From: a virus
Direction: 5' to 3' (one strand)
Length of the DNA: 37,835 nucleotides
IMG/VR virus record: IMGVR_UViG_3300035564_000037
Location: 1 to 37,835 of that record
The notes under the pieces were generated by a model. That model was not told where the DNA came from, searched no databases, and worked only from the letters and a program-made list of their open reading frames with translations. Both the position numbers and the translations under genes were made by a program. Shown in pieces: positions 7,534-15,989 of the stretch (its first letter is position 1; each line of letters starts with the position of its first letter).

Positions 7534-8679
7534 ATGAAATTTACATGGCTATCTAACGCGCCCTGGGCGCCATCCGGCTACGGACAGCAAACCAGGATCA
7601 ACGTACACCGAATCGCAAATCCAACCACGGGACACCAGGCGGGTATCATCTGTGCGCCTGGGCTTGAAAGCGGGATGATGAAAGTTTCCGATAACGTAAC
7701 CTGTATGCCGCATGGAGCAAGTCCTTATGGTGGGGATGTGTTTGTACCCCACTCTCAGGCATTCGGGGCGCAGTTCGGCATCTCGCTCACTGATGTTTGG
7801 TGCTTACCCGCTGAGGATTACCCGCTGTCATTACATTGGGTAGCATGGTATCCGGTTGACCATGAACCCATGCCGCCAATCATTCGCACCAAACTCAATA
7901 GCTCATGGAAGCGCATCGCAATGAGCCAGTTTGGGGTAGCCCAAACTCACTTGATGGGAATGGATTGCAGTTATATCCCCATGTCGCTCGAAAAGGATGT
8001 GATGTTCCCGCACGATAAAGCGGCCTGCCGCAAAGAGTTGGGTATGCCAGAGGATAAGTTTATTTGCGGGATCGTTGCGATGAACAAGGGCAACCCATCC
8101 CGGAAAAACTTCGTGGAGCAAATCGCGGCCTTCGCAAACTGCAAGCGCCGTCACTCCAATATGTTCTTGTGGCTCCAAACCGAAAGCGGCATGTTCGGCG
8201 GCGATCTGGTCAACCTGCCTGAGTACATGCGTGCGCTGGGACTGGTAGAGGAACAAGATTACCTGTTCTGCAACCAGTACGGCCTGCACATGGGCTTTCC
8301 TGGTGATTACATGGCGAAGGTCTTTAGCTCCCTGGACGTTCTTCTAGCGGTCGGCGCAGGCGAGGGATTTGGGATACCCATCATCGAGGCGCAGGCTTGC
8401 GGCTGCCCGGTGATCGCCGGTGACTGGACGGCAATGACTGAACTGGTCAACGCTGGGCGGCTGATTGACCGCAAGGACGCCTTTGCGCAGTACTCGACTT
8501 ACTACGCCTTTCTATATCGTCCCCACGTGCGTGCGGTTGAACTGGCGATTGAGGCCGAATACCGCAAGCCAACGCCCACGGCGAAGGCGGTCAAGTGGGT
8601 GCATGAGAACTACGACGCGGACGCGGTTTACCTCAAGCATTGGGTCCCGGTCCTGGCAGAGATCGAGGCGGCGCTATGA
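7534..8679 (+). CDS. GT-B glycosyltransferase (GT4-like)
   Basis: Transfers a sugar from an activated donor to an acceptor in the cytoplasm. The 381-aa protein has an N-terminal Rossmann half beginning FTWLSNAPWAPSGYGQQT, where the Gly-rich loop should face the acceptor. The C-terminal half has a GIVAMNKGNPSRKNF segment near 181-195 and the retaining GT4 E-x7-E signature in GEGFGIPIIEAQACGCPVIAG near 274-294. Its ATG is preceded by GGAGGTGAG. It overlaps the next glycosyltransferase by 4 bp, so the two are made together. No membrane segment is visible. The acceptor is unknown: virion protein, host glycan or DNA are all possible. Confidence 0.88.
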   Translation: MKFTWLSNAPWAPSGYGQQTRINVHRIANPTTGHQAGIICAPGLESGMMKVSDNVTCMPHGASPYGGDVFVPHSQAFGAQFGISLTDVWCLPAEDYPLSLHWVAWYPVDHEPMPPIIRTKLNSSWKRIAMSQFGVAQTHLMGMDCSYIPMSLEKDVMFPHDKAACRKELGMPEDKFICGIVAMNKGNPSRKNFVEQIAAFANCKRRHSNMFLWLQTESGMFGGDLVNLPEYMRALGLVEEQDYLFCNQYGLHMGFPGDYMAKVFSSLDVLLAVGAGEGFGIPIIEAQACGCPVIAGDWTAMTELVNAGRLIDRKDAFAQYSTYYAFLYRPHVRAVELAIEAEYRKPTPTAKAVKWVHENYDADAVYLKHWVPVLAEIEAAL

Positions 8680-9356
8680 ACGACGCGCTCATCATCCAAC
8701 AATGTACCTCTACAAACTCATGGCAGATGCCCTGGTCGTTGTCATTCATCGACATGCAGAGATTGGCCCAGCCGCGTCACATGGCCTACGCACGGGCGCA
8801 CAAGTTCGATCTGTGGTCCATCTACGGCGACATTCATCCAGAATACAAGCCTGGCGCATGGTCAAAGATTTGGCTCATCATCGACGCGCTAAAGGCCAAG
8901 TATGAGTATGTCGTATGGATTGACAGCGACGCGGCAATCATGGACTTTGAGGCTGATTTGCGCAACGCGCTCCCGGCTGACAAGTACATTGGTGCGGTGC
9001 TGCATACCCCTGACAAAAGCGCGTACTTGAAACTTCATCAAGTCCCGCCTCACATGAACGTAGGCGTGATGTACATTCGCAATTCGTCCAGGGTGCGCAT
9101 GTTCTTTGATGAGTGGTTAGCGGCCTGGCCTACTGATATTCGTTTCATCGAGCAGGCCGTTTTCAACGAACTAACAGCCAGTCCTAAGTACCGCGACCTG
9201 GTTCACTGCGTGGATGATGCCTACAACGCGACGGTCAATGTCAACATGGTCAAGAAACCCATCGTCAAGGGCTATCACGGGGTAATGCCGCCCGAAAAAC
9301 GGCTGGACCTGATGAAGATCGACCTTGCCGACGACTTTATGAAGTTCAGGGTTTAG
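8676..9356 (+). CDS. GT-A glycosyltransferase (galactosyltransferase-like)
   Basis: A 226-aa GT-A fold glycosyltransferase. The metal-binding DxD motif is in VVWIDSDAAIMDF near residues 79-91. A preceding KPGAWSKIWLIIDAL segment and a later HMNVGVMYIRNS segment (near 126-137) match the GMA12/MNN10 or related nucleotide-sugar transferase families, where the Asn/Gly stretch contacts the donor. The DD and YHG motifs near 178-203 may supply further active-site residues. I chose the ATG at 8676 (ATGA overlap with the GT-B gene). It ends 8 bp before the connector gene, so it is embedded in the head operon. Confidence 0.82.
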   Translation: MNDALIIQQCTSTNSWQMPWSLSFIDMQRLAQPRHMAYARAHKFDLWSIYGDIHPEYKPGAWSKIWLIIDALKAKYEYVVWIDSDAAIMDFEADLRNALPADKYIGAVLHTPDKSAYLKLHQVPPHMNVGVMYIRNSSRVRMFFDEWLAAWPTDIRFIEQAVFNELTASPKYRDLVHCVDDAYNATVNVNMVKKPIVKGYHGVMPPEKRLDLMKIDLADDFMKFRV

Positions 9357-9364
9357 GAGGTGCG

Positions 9365-9919
9365 ATGCGATCCACAATGCAGATATTGGTAGATGAACTT
9401 CGCGGGATGACCAACACGGCCCCGGCGGATTACAGCATTGGAAGTATTTCCTACTGGAATGATGACCAGATCCAAACCATCCTGGACCGCAACCGCAAGT
9501 ATCAAAACCAACTGCCGCTAGAAGCTGTTCTAACCATCGCGCCGGGCAACCTTCCCAGCTACACCCTTTACAAGACGTGCATGCGCAAGTGGGAAAGCGG
9601 CGCGGAAGTCCTGGACTATAACGCGGCGGTGGTAAGTTCAACGCTTTACACCTTCGCGCCGGACATTGGAGAGATCACATTCCTGGCCGATCAGAAGGCG
9701 GCATACTACACCCTGCGCGGCTACACCTACGACATGAACGCGGCAGCCGGGCAGGTATGGCGACAAAAGGCCGCGCACTACGCCAGTGCCTACGATGTGA
9801 GTACGGACAACCACAACTTGAAACGTTCGCAGCTCATCATCCAGGCGCGTGAAATGGCCGCGATGTATGAGGGCATGAGCGGCTCCAATGTGATCTACGC
9901 CGAGCGGGGGGATATGTGA
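9365..9919 (+). CDS. Head-tail connector (adaptor) protein
   Basis: A 184-aa protein in the usual adaptor position after the capsid block. The N-terminus MQILVDELRGMTNT followed by YWNDDQIQTILDRN resembles phage connector proteins of the gp6/gp15 type, which bind the portal ring from below. A C-terminal helix (KRSQLIIQAREMAAMYEGM) would pack against the portal. GGAGGTGCG lies directly ahead of the ATG. Assignment rests mainly on position and the N-terminal pattern. Confidence 0.72.
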   Translation: MRSTMQILVDELRGMTNTAPADYSIGSISYWNDDQIQTILDRNRKYQNQLPLEAVLTIAPGNLPSYTLYKTCMRKWESGAEVLDYNAAVVSSTLYTFAPDIGEITFLADQKAAYYTLRGYTYDMNAAAGQVWRQKAAHYASAYDVSTDNHNLKRSQLIIQAREMAAMYEGMSGSNVIYAERGDM

Positions 9920-10269
9920 TGCTACCCGCCAATGAGCTTGCCGAACTGAGGGCGGCGATCCTGGACTTGTTGCCGGACACCTGTGACATTCTGAGTGTGT
10001 CACGCGCCCCGGATGGGCATGGCGGCAGCACCGATACCTGGACAACTGCAAGCGCGGCGGTCAAGTGCCGGTTAGATTACAGGACGGGTCAGGAAGTCGT
10101 GAGTGGCGGGGCTATCCAATCCTATCAGGCCGAAGTGCTGACAGTTCCCTACAACACAGTTATCACCACGGCCAGCAGGGTGAGTTATGGCGGGGCGCTT
10201 TACAACGTGCTGAGCGTGTCCGAAGGCTCATTGATTGCGGTAAAGCGCGTAAGTTTGGAGAAACTATGA
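9919..10269 (+). CDS. Head-tail joining (stopper-like) protein
   Basis: A 116-aa beta-rich protein. The pattern LPDTCDILSVSRAPDGHGGSTDTWTTA followed by VKCRLDYR (near 19-54) is typical of phage head-tail joining/stopper proteins of the SPP1 gp16 type that close the connector after packaging. The ATG at 9919 has G-rich SD sequence about 6 nt upstream; a GTG at 9916 is a near-equal alternative. It overlaps both neighbours by 1-4 bp. Confidence 0.75.
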   Translation: MLPANELAELRAAILDLLPDTCDILSVSRAPDGHGGSTDTWTTASAAVKCRLDYRTGQEVVSGGAIQSYQAEVLTVPYNTVITTASRVSYGGALYNVLSVSEGSLIAVKRVSLEKL

Positions 10270-10640
10270 GCGCGGCGGTCAAGGTAGACACGGCAGTACT
10301 CGAAAAGATCGCGGCGAATCTCAGTTCCAATGTGGTCGCTATTGGCTTGTCAATGGCTTACATGATTGAGGCCGGAGCCAAACAGCGTGTGCCTGTCAAA
10401 ACTCATGCGCTTCAAAACTCTATAAAAGTTTCCGATGTAAAGCGCGTACCGTTCTATTGTCGTGTTGGCCCACACATGGATTATGCCGCCGCCGTCGAAT
10501 TTGGGCATCTAACCAAACCATTTAGAAAAAGCCAGGGAGTACAAAGATTTGTCGCGGCTCGCCCCTATCTCATCCCTGCCGTTGAAGCGGTTCGCTCTAA
10601 GTTTGAAAGCGCATCCACCTGGAAGGACGTATTGAAATGA
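10266..10640 (+). CDS. HK97 gp10-like neck/tail completion protein
   Basis: A 124-aa protein with the pattern IEAGAKQRVPVKTHALQNSI near 37-56, a classic mark of the HK97 gp10/tail-completion family, which links the neck to the tail tube. A YAAAVEFGH motif near 74-82 and ARPYLIPAVEA near 97-107 complete the family signature. Start at ATG 10266, overlapping the previous stop. Confidence 0.85.
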   Translation: MSAAVKVDTAVLEKIAANLSSNVVAIGLSMAYMIEAGAKQRVPVKTHALQNSIKVSDVKRVPFYCRVGPHMDYAAAVEFGHLTKPFRKSQGVQRFVAARPYLIPAVEAVRSKFESASTWKDVLK

Positions 10641-11023
10641 GCGTAGATGTGGCCCTGAATGATGCGCTTTACACCGTCTTACACGCGGGGCTGGGGACTG
10701 TGGGCGTGTATCACATGCAAGCGCCTGAAAATATCACCCTGCCTTATGTGGTCTATTCCTGGCAGGGTGGCGGGCGCGTTGGCAATACGCCCGATCTCAT
10801 CAACCGTTTGGAGTTTGTGCGAGCCTATGGCACGACGCAGTACCAGGCCGGAACGCTGGACGATAAATGCGCAAGCCTTTTGGATAACGTGAATATTCCT
10901 GTCGCGGGGTGGACAACCATAACCATGATGCGGCAGGATGATTATGAAACCGTGGAAACCCAGCCCAACGAGAACCCGATTTACACAATGGGCGGGATAT
11001 ATCGGATCATTTTGGACATCTAA
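10637..11023 (+). CDS. Tail terminator protein
   Basis: A 128-aa protein whose arrangement (N-terminal VALNDALYTVLH, then ITLPYVVYSWQGG near 33-45) matches the DUF3168/gpU-like family that caps the tail tube at the head-proximal end. It sits between the neck protein and the tail tube gene, the standard place. ATGA overlap with the previous gene. Confidence 0.75.
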   Translation: MSVDVALNDALYTVLHAGLGTVGVYHMQAPENITLPYVVYSWQGGGRVGNTPDLINRLEFVRAYGTTQYQAGTLDDKCASLLDNVNIPVAGWTTITMMRQDDYETVETQPNENPIYTMGGIYRIILDI

Positions 11024-11034
11024 GGAGATTTGCT

Positions 11035-11451
11035 ATGCCTGGTTACATTGGAACACCGCTGATTATTCAATGGTCGTATGGGACAGGAACCACCCTATTG
11101 AATGGGGATTACCTGTCATTCAACTACACCCCCTCGGTTGACCTGGTTGACGAAACCGCCGGGGCCGATACCAACAAAGTGTATCTTGCCGCGCAGAAGG
11201 ACGGCAAGGCCAGTGCATCCGGCAACTTCCAAACGGGCTCGGGTGGCAACGGTACGGCGATGGGCACGGTTCTGCAAGAAGGCTACTTCGGCACAATCGC
11301 CTGGTCACCCGAAGGAACCGCGGCAGGGAAAGCGCGATACTCCATGCCAGCCTACTCGCAAGGCGTCAAGTTCGATTATGCCTACGCGGACCTCACCAAG
11401 TGGGCGTGCGACTGGCAGCAAAGCGGGACGCGGGTAGAAGGGACGAACTAA
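11035..11451 (+). CDS. Major tail tube protein
   Basis: Forms the tail tube around the tape measure. The 138-aa protein is rich in Gly, Thr, Ser and aromatic beta-strand residues, and its place between the tail terminator and the assembly chaperone is standard. AAGGAGAT lies just upstream of the ATG. It is small for the family but within the range of short-tube proteins. No extra immunoglobulin-like domain is present. Confidence 0.72.
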   Translation: MPGYIGTPLIIQWSYGTGTTLLNGDYLSFNYTPSVDLVDETAGADTNKVYLAAQKDGKASASGNFQTGSGGNGTAMGTVLQEGYFGTIAWSPEGTAAGKARYSMPAYSQGVKFDYAYADLTKWACDWQQSGTRVEGTN

Positions 11452-11708
11452 TGGACGTGACACTTTCTGGAGGGAAGGTGCTGACGGTGGACCTGCGCCG
11501 GATCACGATACGCGAGTACCGTGAATTGGTAACGACCAAAGACCAGCCCCGCGAAGATGCGCTTATTGCCCAGGTGGTCGGGCTGACGGCTGACGAATTA
11601 TTGGACTTGCCCCAGCCCGATTACCGCCTGGTTGTAGATAGGTTCTTCAAGACGGCAACGGAACCGCTGGCGGACCCTACCTCAGCAAGCGCGTCTATCT
11701 CGCCCTGA
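11451..11708 (+). CDS. Tail assembly chaperone, short (G-like) form
   Basis: An 85-aa protein directly before the tape measure. The pattern MDVTLSGGKVLTVDLRRITIREYREL near 1-26 fits phage tail assembly chaperones, which bind the tape measure during tail assembly. Its ATG overlaps the tube stop (TAATGG). The frame ends at 11708, but the -1 frame stays open from 11642 to 11881 and encodes a protein-like extension, as in lambda G/GT. Confidence 0.7.
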   Translation: MDVTLSGGKVLTVDLRRITIREYRELVTTKDQPREDALIAQVVGLTADELLDLPQPDYRLVVDRFFKTATEPLADPTSASASISP

Positions 11709-11881
11709 CCGAAGAACAAGCGCCCGTCCCGTTTGAATTGATGCGCTGGCAAATGGCTGAGACTTACGGATGGACGCTGGACTACATCGACGGGCTGGAC
11801 ATGGCGACGCTTGCGGAACACACCCAGATTGTAGACGGGACCAATAAGGCGAATGCAAGCCGGAGAAAGTTAGGAAGATAA
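11642..11881 (+). CDS. Tail assembly chaperone, T-like extension reached by -1 frameshift
   Basis: In the -1 frame relative to the short chaperone this stretch has no stop from the TAG at 11639 to the TAA at 11879-11881, which overlaps the tape measure ATG. The usable part reads YLSKRVYLALTEEQ, then VPFELMRWQMAETYGWT and a charged C-terminus. It lacks a good start; the first ATG is at 11741 with no ribosome site. This matches the T part of a G-T fusion. No canonical X-XXY-YYZ heptamer is visible. The best slip point is GAC-CCT at 11673-11678, where a proline tRNA could re-pair on CCC. Confidence 0.65.
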   Translation, partial: VLQDGNGTAGGPYLSKRVYLALTEEQAPVPFELMRWQMAETYGWTLDYIDGLDMATLAEHTQIVDGTNKANASRRKLGR

Positions 11882-13548
11882 TGGCATCTGGCACGAAGGT
11901 CGCGGAACTATACGCCGAGTTGGGAATAGATAGCAGCAAGCTCCAAACTGGTCTAAAGGAATCAGAGAGCAAGCTAAAGAAGATGGGCTCAACCCTGAAC
12001 GATAGCGTCCAGGGGTTGACCGGCTTGAACGTTGCGGCCTTGGCTGGAGCCGGTGGAATTGTCATGCTTGGAAAGGTTTTAGGCGATTCCATCCAAGAGG
12101 CGGCTGATGCGCAAAAGGGACAGGCCCAGCTTGCCGCTGTTTTGAAATCGACAGGCGGCGCGTCTGGTATGACTGCGGATGCCATAAATGAAATGGCAAA
12201 CTCTATGGGCCGCCTGAACGCTATGGATAATGACGAGATCGTATCAGCGTCCAATGTATTACTTACTTTTACTAATATTGGGAAGCAGGCATTTCCAACA
12301 GCTACCCAGGCGGCGCTAGATTTGTCCGCCGCGATGGGCCAGGATTTACAGAGTAGCATTGTCCAGATTGGAAAGGCTCTAAACGATCCTATTACCGGTA
12401 TGACCGCATTGCAGCGGGTTGGAGTGACATTCTCCCAAACCCAAAAAGACCAGATCAAGAATTTACAGGCCGAGAATGATCTTTTTGGAGCACAACAGAT
12501 TATTCTAAGTGAGCTAAATAAAGAATTTGGTGGTTCGGCGGCGGCGGCGGCTGACACCTACGCCGGCAAGGTAAAAAAGTTAGATTTAGCCTGGAAGAAC
12601 TTTGAGGAAACAATTGGCAACGGGGTTCTCCCTGTTATGAGTGACTTACTCGACGCTTTCAATAATGGCATTGACCGAACAGACTTATTGGCAAAAGCCA
12701 GTCAATTTAGCGGTTTGAAACTCCAATATTTGTCACGCGAAATGCAGGATGCAAAGATTGAAGCCTATCAATATGCAATTGGATTAACGCAACTAAATTC
12801 AAGTCAGGACTTGGGAGCCGTATCGTCCGATAAACTAACGGTCGCAGTGAGATCCACCAGAACCGCAGTACAAGAGGCCGCTATTGGTTGGGCGGCGATA
12901 CCCACTAACATCCAGGCTTATATCTTGGCTACGGATGAGGCTACCAGGAAAACTGCCGAGATGAAATTAGTTACGGATGGGTCCGCTTTCTCTCTATCAC
13001 AGGTTGACGAGAAAGCGGCTTATGCGGCCAACAGTCTGAACAACATCAAGCAGGCATGGCTTGACGGCGATGAGACATGGAATGTTGCAATGCAAAAAAC
13101 CCAGGCCGTCCGTGACTTCCTGGCAGGTATCACCTCCAAAGAAGTAACGATTGGCGTAAACATCGAAATGCGTGGTTATTCTGGCCAGGGTGGAAGCCAG
13201 GATGATTTCGTCAACGACTATTCCGGGAACTTCAACGGGGGGCAAGGGCTGGATATTCAAAAAACCGGCGCGTATGATCCTGGAAAAGCGGCACGCGATT
13301 TAGAAAAGAGCAAGAGTTATCGGCCTGGTAAAGCGGGGGGTGGTCCAGTAGGTTCTGGGAATATGTATTTGGTTGGCGAGCGAGGGCCGGAGTTATTCAG
13401 ACCTGGCGTGAACGGAACAATCATCCCAAACAACCAAATTACCAATCACATGGGCGGGATCACGGTCAACATCTACGGGCCTGCCAACGGCAACGACGTT
13501 GTCAACAAACTCAAAGCGGCATTTGGCGGGGCCTATCAAGGAATGTAA
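11881..13548 (+). CDS. Tape measure protein
   Basis: Sets tail length and is ejected ahead of DNA. The 555-aa protein begins KVAELYAELGIDSSKLQTGL, the usual tape measure start, and is mostly helical with Ala/Gly-rich hydrophobic stretches (about 47-70). The C-terminal part has GGGPVGSGNMYLVGERGPELF near 483-503, a very common tape-measure tail motif. It is short for a siphovirus, implying a short tail. No peptidase or lysozyme domain is recognisable. Its ATG shares bases with the chaperone frameshift stop. Confidence 0.9.
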   Translation: MASGTKVAELYAELGIDSSKLQTGLKESESKLKKMGSTLNDSVQGLTGLNVAALAGAGGIVMLGKVLGDSIQEAADAQKGQAQLAAVLKSTGGASGMTADAINEMANSMGRLNAMDNDEIVSASNVLLTFTNIGKQAFPTATQAALDLSAAMGQDLQSSIVQIGKALNDPITGMTALQRVGVTFSQTQKDQIKNLQAENDLFGAQQIILSELNKEFGGSAAAAADTYAGKVKKLDLAWKNFEETIGNGVLPVMSDLLDAFNNGIDRTDLLAKASQFSGLKLQYLSREMQDAKIEAYQYAIGLTQLNSSQDLGAVSSDKLTVAVRSTRTAVQEAAIGWAAIPTNIQAYILATDEATRKTAEMKLVTDGSAFSLSQVDEKAAYAANSLNNIKQAWLDGDETWNVAMQKTQAVRDFLAGITSKEVTIGVNIEMRGYSGQGGSQDDFVNDYSGNFNGGQGLDIQKTGAYDPGKAARDLEKSKSYRPGKAGGGPVGSGNMYLVGERGPELFRPGVNGTIIPNNQITNHMGGITVNIYGPANGNDVVNKLKAAFGGAYQGM

Positions 13549-13550
13549 TC

Positions 13551-15986
13551 ATGGCATATTCTGTAAAACTGGTACGTGGAAACGCATCAAGAGAACTCAA
13601 CAGCGCACCCTATTCGGTGGGGCTGGACTTCGCACCGCCTGCTATCAACCGCGAGAACAATATCACCAGCGGCACCAGCGCCAATGTTTCCGGCGGGGGT
13701 ACATTAGTTTCCTACGTTGACCATGACCGGGATTTCAGTTTCACGGTACGCATACTAAGCACAACCATCAACGCGGCGCACGCAAACGCCCGGCTGCTTG
13801 CGTCATTCATCGAAACGAAATCGATCGATCCGCTGTACCTGGAATATCGCCACAATACCAGCATCCCCGTTCCATCCTGGGGGCAGTTGGGAGCACCGCT
13901 GAGATACGAGATCGTTACCGCGCACATGGGCGGGGTGTCATCGGAATATACCACAACGGGCGGGCTGGGCTTTTGGGTGACGATCACCCTGGAAATCAAA
14001 CCTCTCGCGGTGGGGCTGAAACAGCGCCTTATCAACGCATCCGGCGCGATCATAGAGGACAATTACGGCACGGTAGACGGGACATCGCGGGGGCTGGGTA
14101 TGTTCGAGGGAACATACAACAAGATGACCAATCCCGCGTTTGGCAATGCCACCTACAACAATAACTGGACGGCTGGCGGGGCTGATCTGATTGTATCCAA
14201 GAACACGGACCCCGCGTTTATTCTGCCAGGCTTATCGTGCAGTGTGAAACTTACCGCAACCACGACCGACCGCACCTTTTACCAGTCCATCGCGGCGGGC
14301 AACACAAATAAGCACAGTCTGAGCGCATATATCTACCTCCCAGACGGCGGGACGCCTTCCAACCTGGACATGTCGTTTTACTATGATGCGGTCAAAGCGC
14401 CCACGTTTGTAAGCCTGGGTAACGGCCTTTGGCTGGCATACTCGGACAACATCACGGGCATTTCAGCCGCAAAAGCAACGGGCGTGTACATCGTTGCCCG
14501 GCGGACAATCTACCTTTGCGGGTTCCAATTTGAGGAAAACACTCACCACACCCCGCTATGCTACGGCGATCAGTTAGGATGTGTTTGGGCAACGACCGCG
14601 CACGCATCAACCACCCAGCGGGTTGAGCCTGCGCTACCCTTGCAGGCCCAGGACATCGTTAGCATGGCGGCGGGCGGGGTAAGTATCGTGTACCAGCCCT
14701 GGTACGCTAACAACATTTTGGCATCCGAATATTTCTTTAGCCTGTGGAAGCCTGATTACTCAGCGAATGGGCATCAGTTGTACTTCCAGACCGCCGATAA
14801 CAAGTGGTATCTGACGGACGGTACGAACACCATCTCTAGCGGTGCAACCACCTGGGCAGCCTATGACAATATTTACATCACCGCAACCTGGGGGCCAACC
14901 GGGCTGAACATCTACCGCAACGGGGTAAACATCGCCACGGGCGCTACTTATACCCCACCCACGCCGGTAAACTCATCCCTGCTGCTGATTGGGTCTGCCA
15001 ACCCTGCCAATGGGCTGATGGGCGGTATCCTCAAAGGCTTTGATGTTTACGCAACTGAGTTGACCGCGGCGCAAGCCTTAGCGATCTACAACGCGCAGTA
15101 CAGCATCATCAATGCCGGCGGGCGGGTATCGTCTATCCCGTGGTTGTGGACGAAAGACGGTGACGGGGTTGTGGACAACTGCGACGATGCAACCAGAGAC
15201 AATTGGTGCGTGGCAGGCGGGATACCAGGAAGTGCAGAAGCTAATACTGAATGGCGGGTAACGGTTACTGCAGCGGCCAACTATAAATCAATGTGGGTTA
15301 TGTTATCGCCCAAAGACAGCTTTACCTTACCATCAACTCAAAATTATAATGATTTATCGGGTACTGCGGATGTTGGCAATGCATCGGGAGATGCTTATGC
15401 CGGGGATAGTTCTCATACAATAACCTCGTATAGTCTATCGGTATTCAAAAGTTACCAGATGACCGGAAAACTATATTGTTTTGCCAGAATAGGACACTCA
15501 ACAGGAGCAGGTACATTATCGCTATATTGCGAATTAGATGCAACTGTAGGGGTATTGGCGCGAACTGCTACAAAAGTTATTACGACAATACCGACGGCTT
15601 ACACCTGGTACTATTTAGGCGACATGACCGTAGACAATTACAGTAATTTATTGTTGCAGTCAGAGTATGGAAACTTAGCACAGTATATTGAAACCGCAAC
15701 GTCAGGAGAAATAAAGACTGATTTTGTTATGTTTATACCCGGCAAGGTTATCCGTATAGATCAGGTTGGAGCCGTACAGTTCCGTTTGTTGGGAAGTCAA
15801 GCTGTTAGTATTGTTTCCGGCGCATTTTCTGCTGTAAATTCAACTTATGGCAACGATGCAATAGACGTATCCCCCAACAAATATAATGTCGTGTGGCTTT
15901 GTCGCGCTAACGATGGGGGCGCTCATGAATTGACCGATACTTTTACAGTCATAGCGAATATCAATCCTCGCTACACACTGGCATAA
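13551..15986 (+). CDS. Distal-tail-like protein with carbohydrate-binding/LamG domains
   Basis: An 811-aa tail-tip protein. Residues 1-150 have the strand pattern of a distal tail (Dit-like) domain (YSVKLVRGNASRELN, then FSFTVRIL and a GGLGFWVTITLEI strand). Residues 170-310 look like a carbohydrate-binding beta-sandwich. About 330-525 form a LamG/concanavalin-like lectin ending GGILKGFDVYATELTAAQALA. The final 250 residues are a further beta-rich domain encoded by distinctly more AT-rich codons (from about 15260), suggesting a later acquisition. It probably links the tail tube to the tip and touches host glycans. Confidence 0.72.
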   Translation: MAYSVKLVRGNASRELNSAPYSVGLDFAPPAINRENNITSGTSANVSGGGTLVSYVDHDRDFSFTVRILSTTINAAHANARLLASFIETKSIDPLYLEYRHNTSIPVPSWGQLGAPLRYEIVTAHMGGVSSEYTTTGGLGFWVTITLEIKPLAVGLKQRLINASGAIIEDNYGTVDGTSRGLGMFEGTYNKMTNPAFGNATYNNNWTAGGADLIVSKNTDPAFILPGLSCSVKLTATTTDRTFYQSIAAGNTNKHSLSAYIYLPDGGTPSNLDMSFYYDAVKAPTFVSLGNGLWLAYSDNITGISAAKATGVYIVARRTIYLCGFQFEENTHHTPLCYGDQLGCVWATTAHASTTQRVEPALPLQAQDIVSMAAGGVSIVYQPWYANNILASEYFFSLWKPDYSANGHQLYFQTADNKWYLTDGTNTISSGATTWAAYDNIYITATWGPTGLNIYRNGVNIATGATYTPPTPVNSSLLLIGSANPANGLMGGILKGFDVYATELTAAQALAIYNAQYSIINAGGRVSSIPWLWTKDGDGVVDNCDDATRDNWCVAGGIPGSAEANTEWRVTVTAAANYKSMWVMLSPKDSFTLPSTQNYNDLSGTADVGNASGDAYAGDSSHTITSYSLSVFKSYQMTGKLYCFARIGHSTGAGTLSLYCELDATVGVLARTATKVITTIPTAYTWYYLGDMTVDNYSNLLLQSEYGNLAQYIETATSGEIKTDFVMFIPGKVIRIDQVGAVQFRLLGSQAVSIVSGAFSAVNSTYGNDAIDVSPNKYNVVWLCRANDGGAHELTDTFTVIANINPRYTLA

Positions 15987-15989
15987 CCC

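Noticed and set aside
11682-12557. Antisense ORF of 291 aa opposite chaperone and tape measure
   Set aside because: Shadow of the tape measure reading frame; no ribosome site and Ser/Pro/Phe-rich translation.
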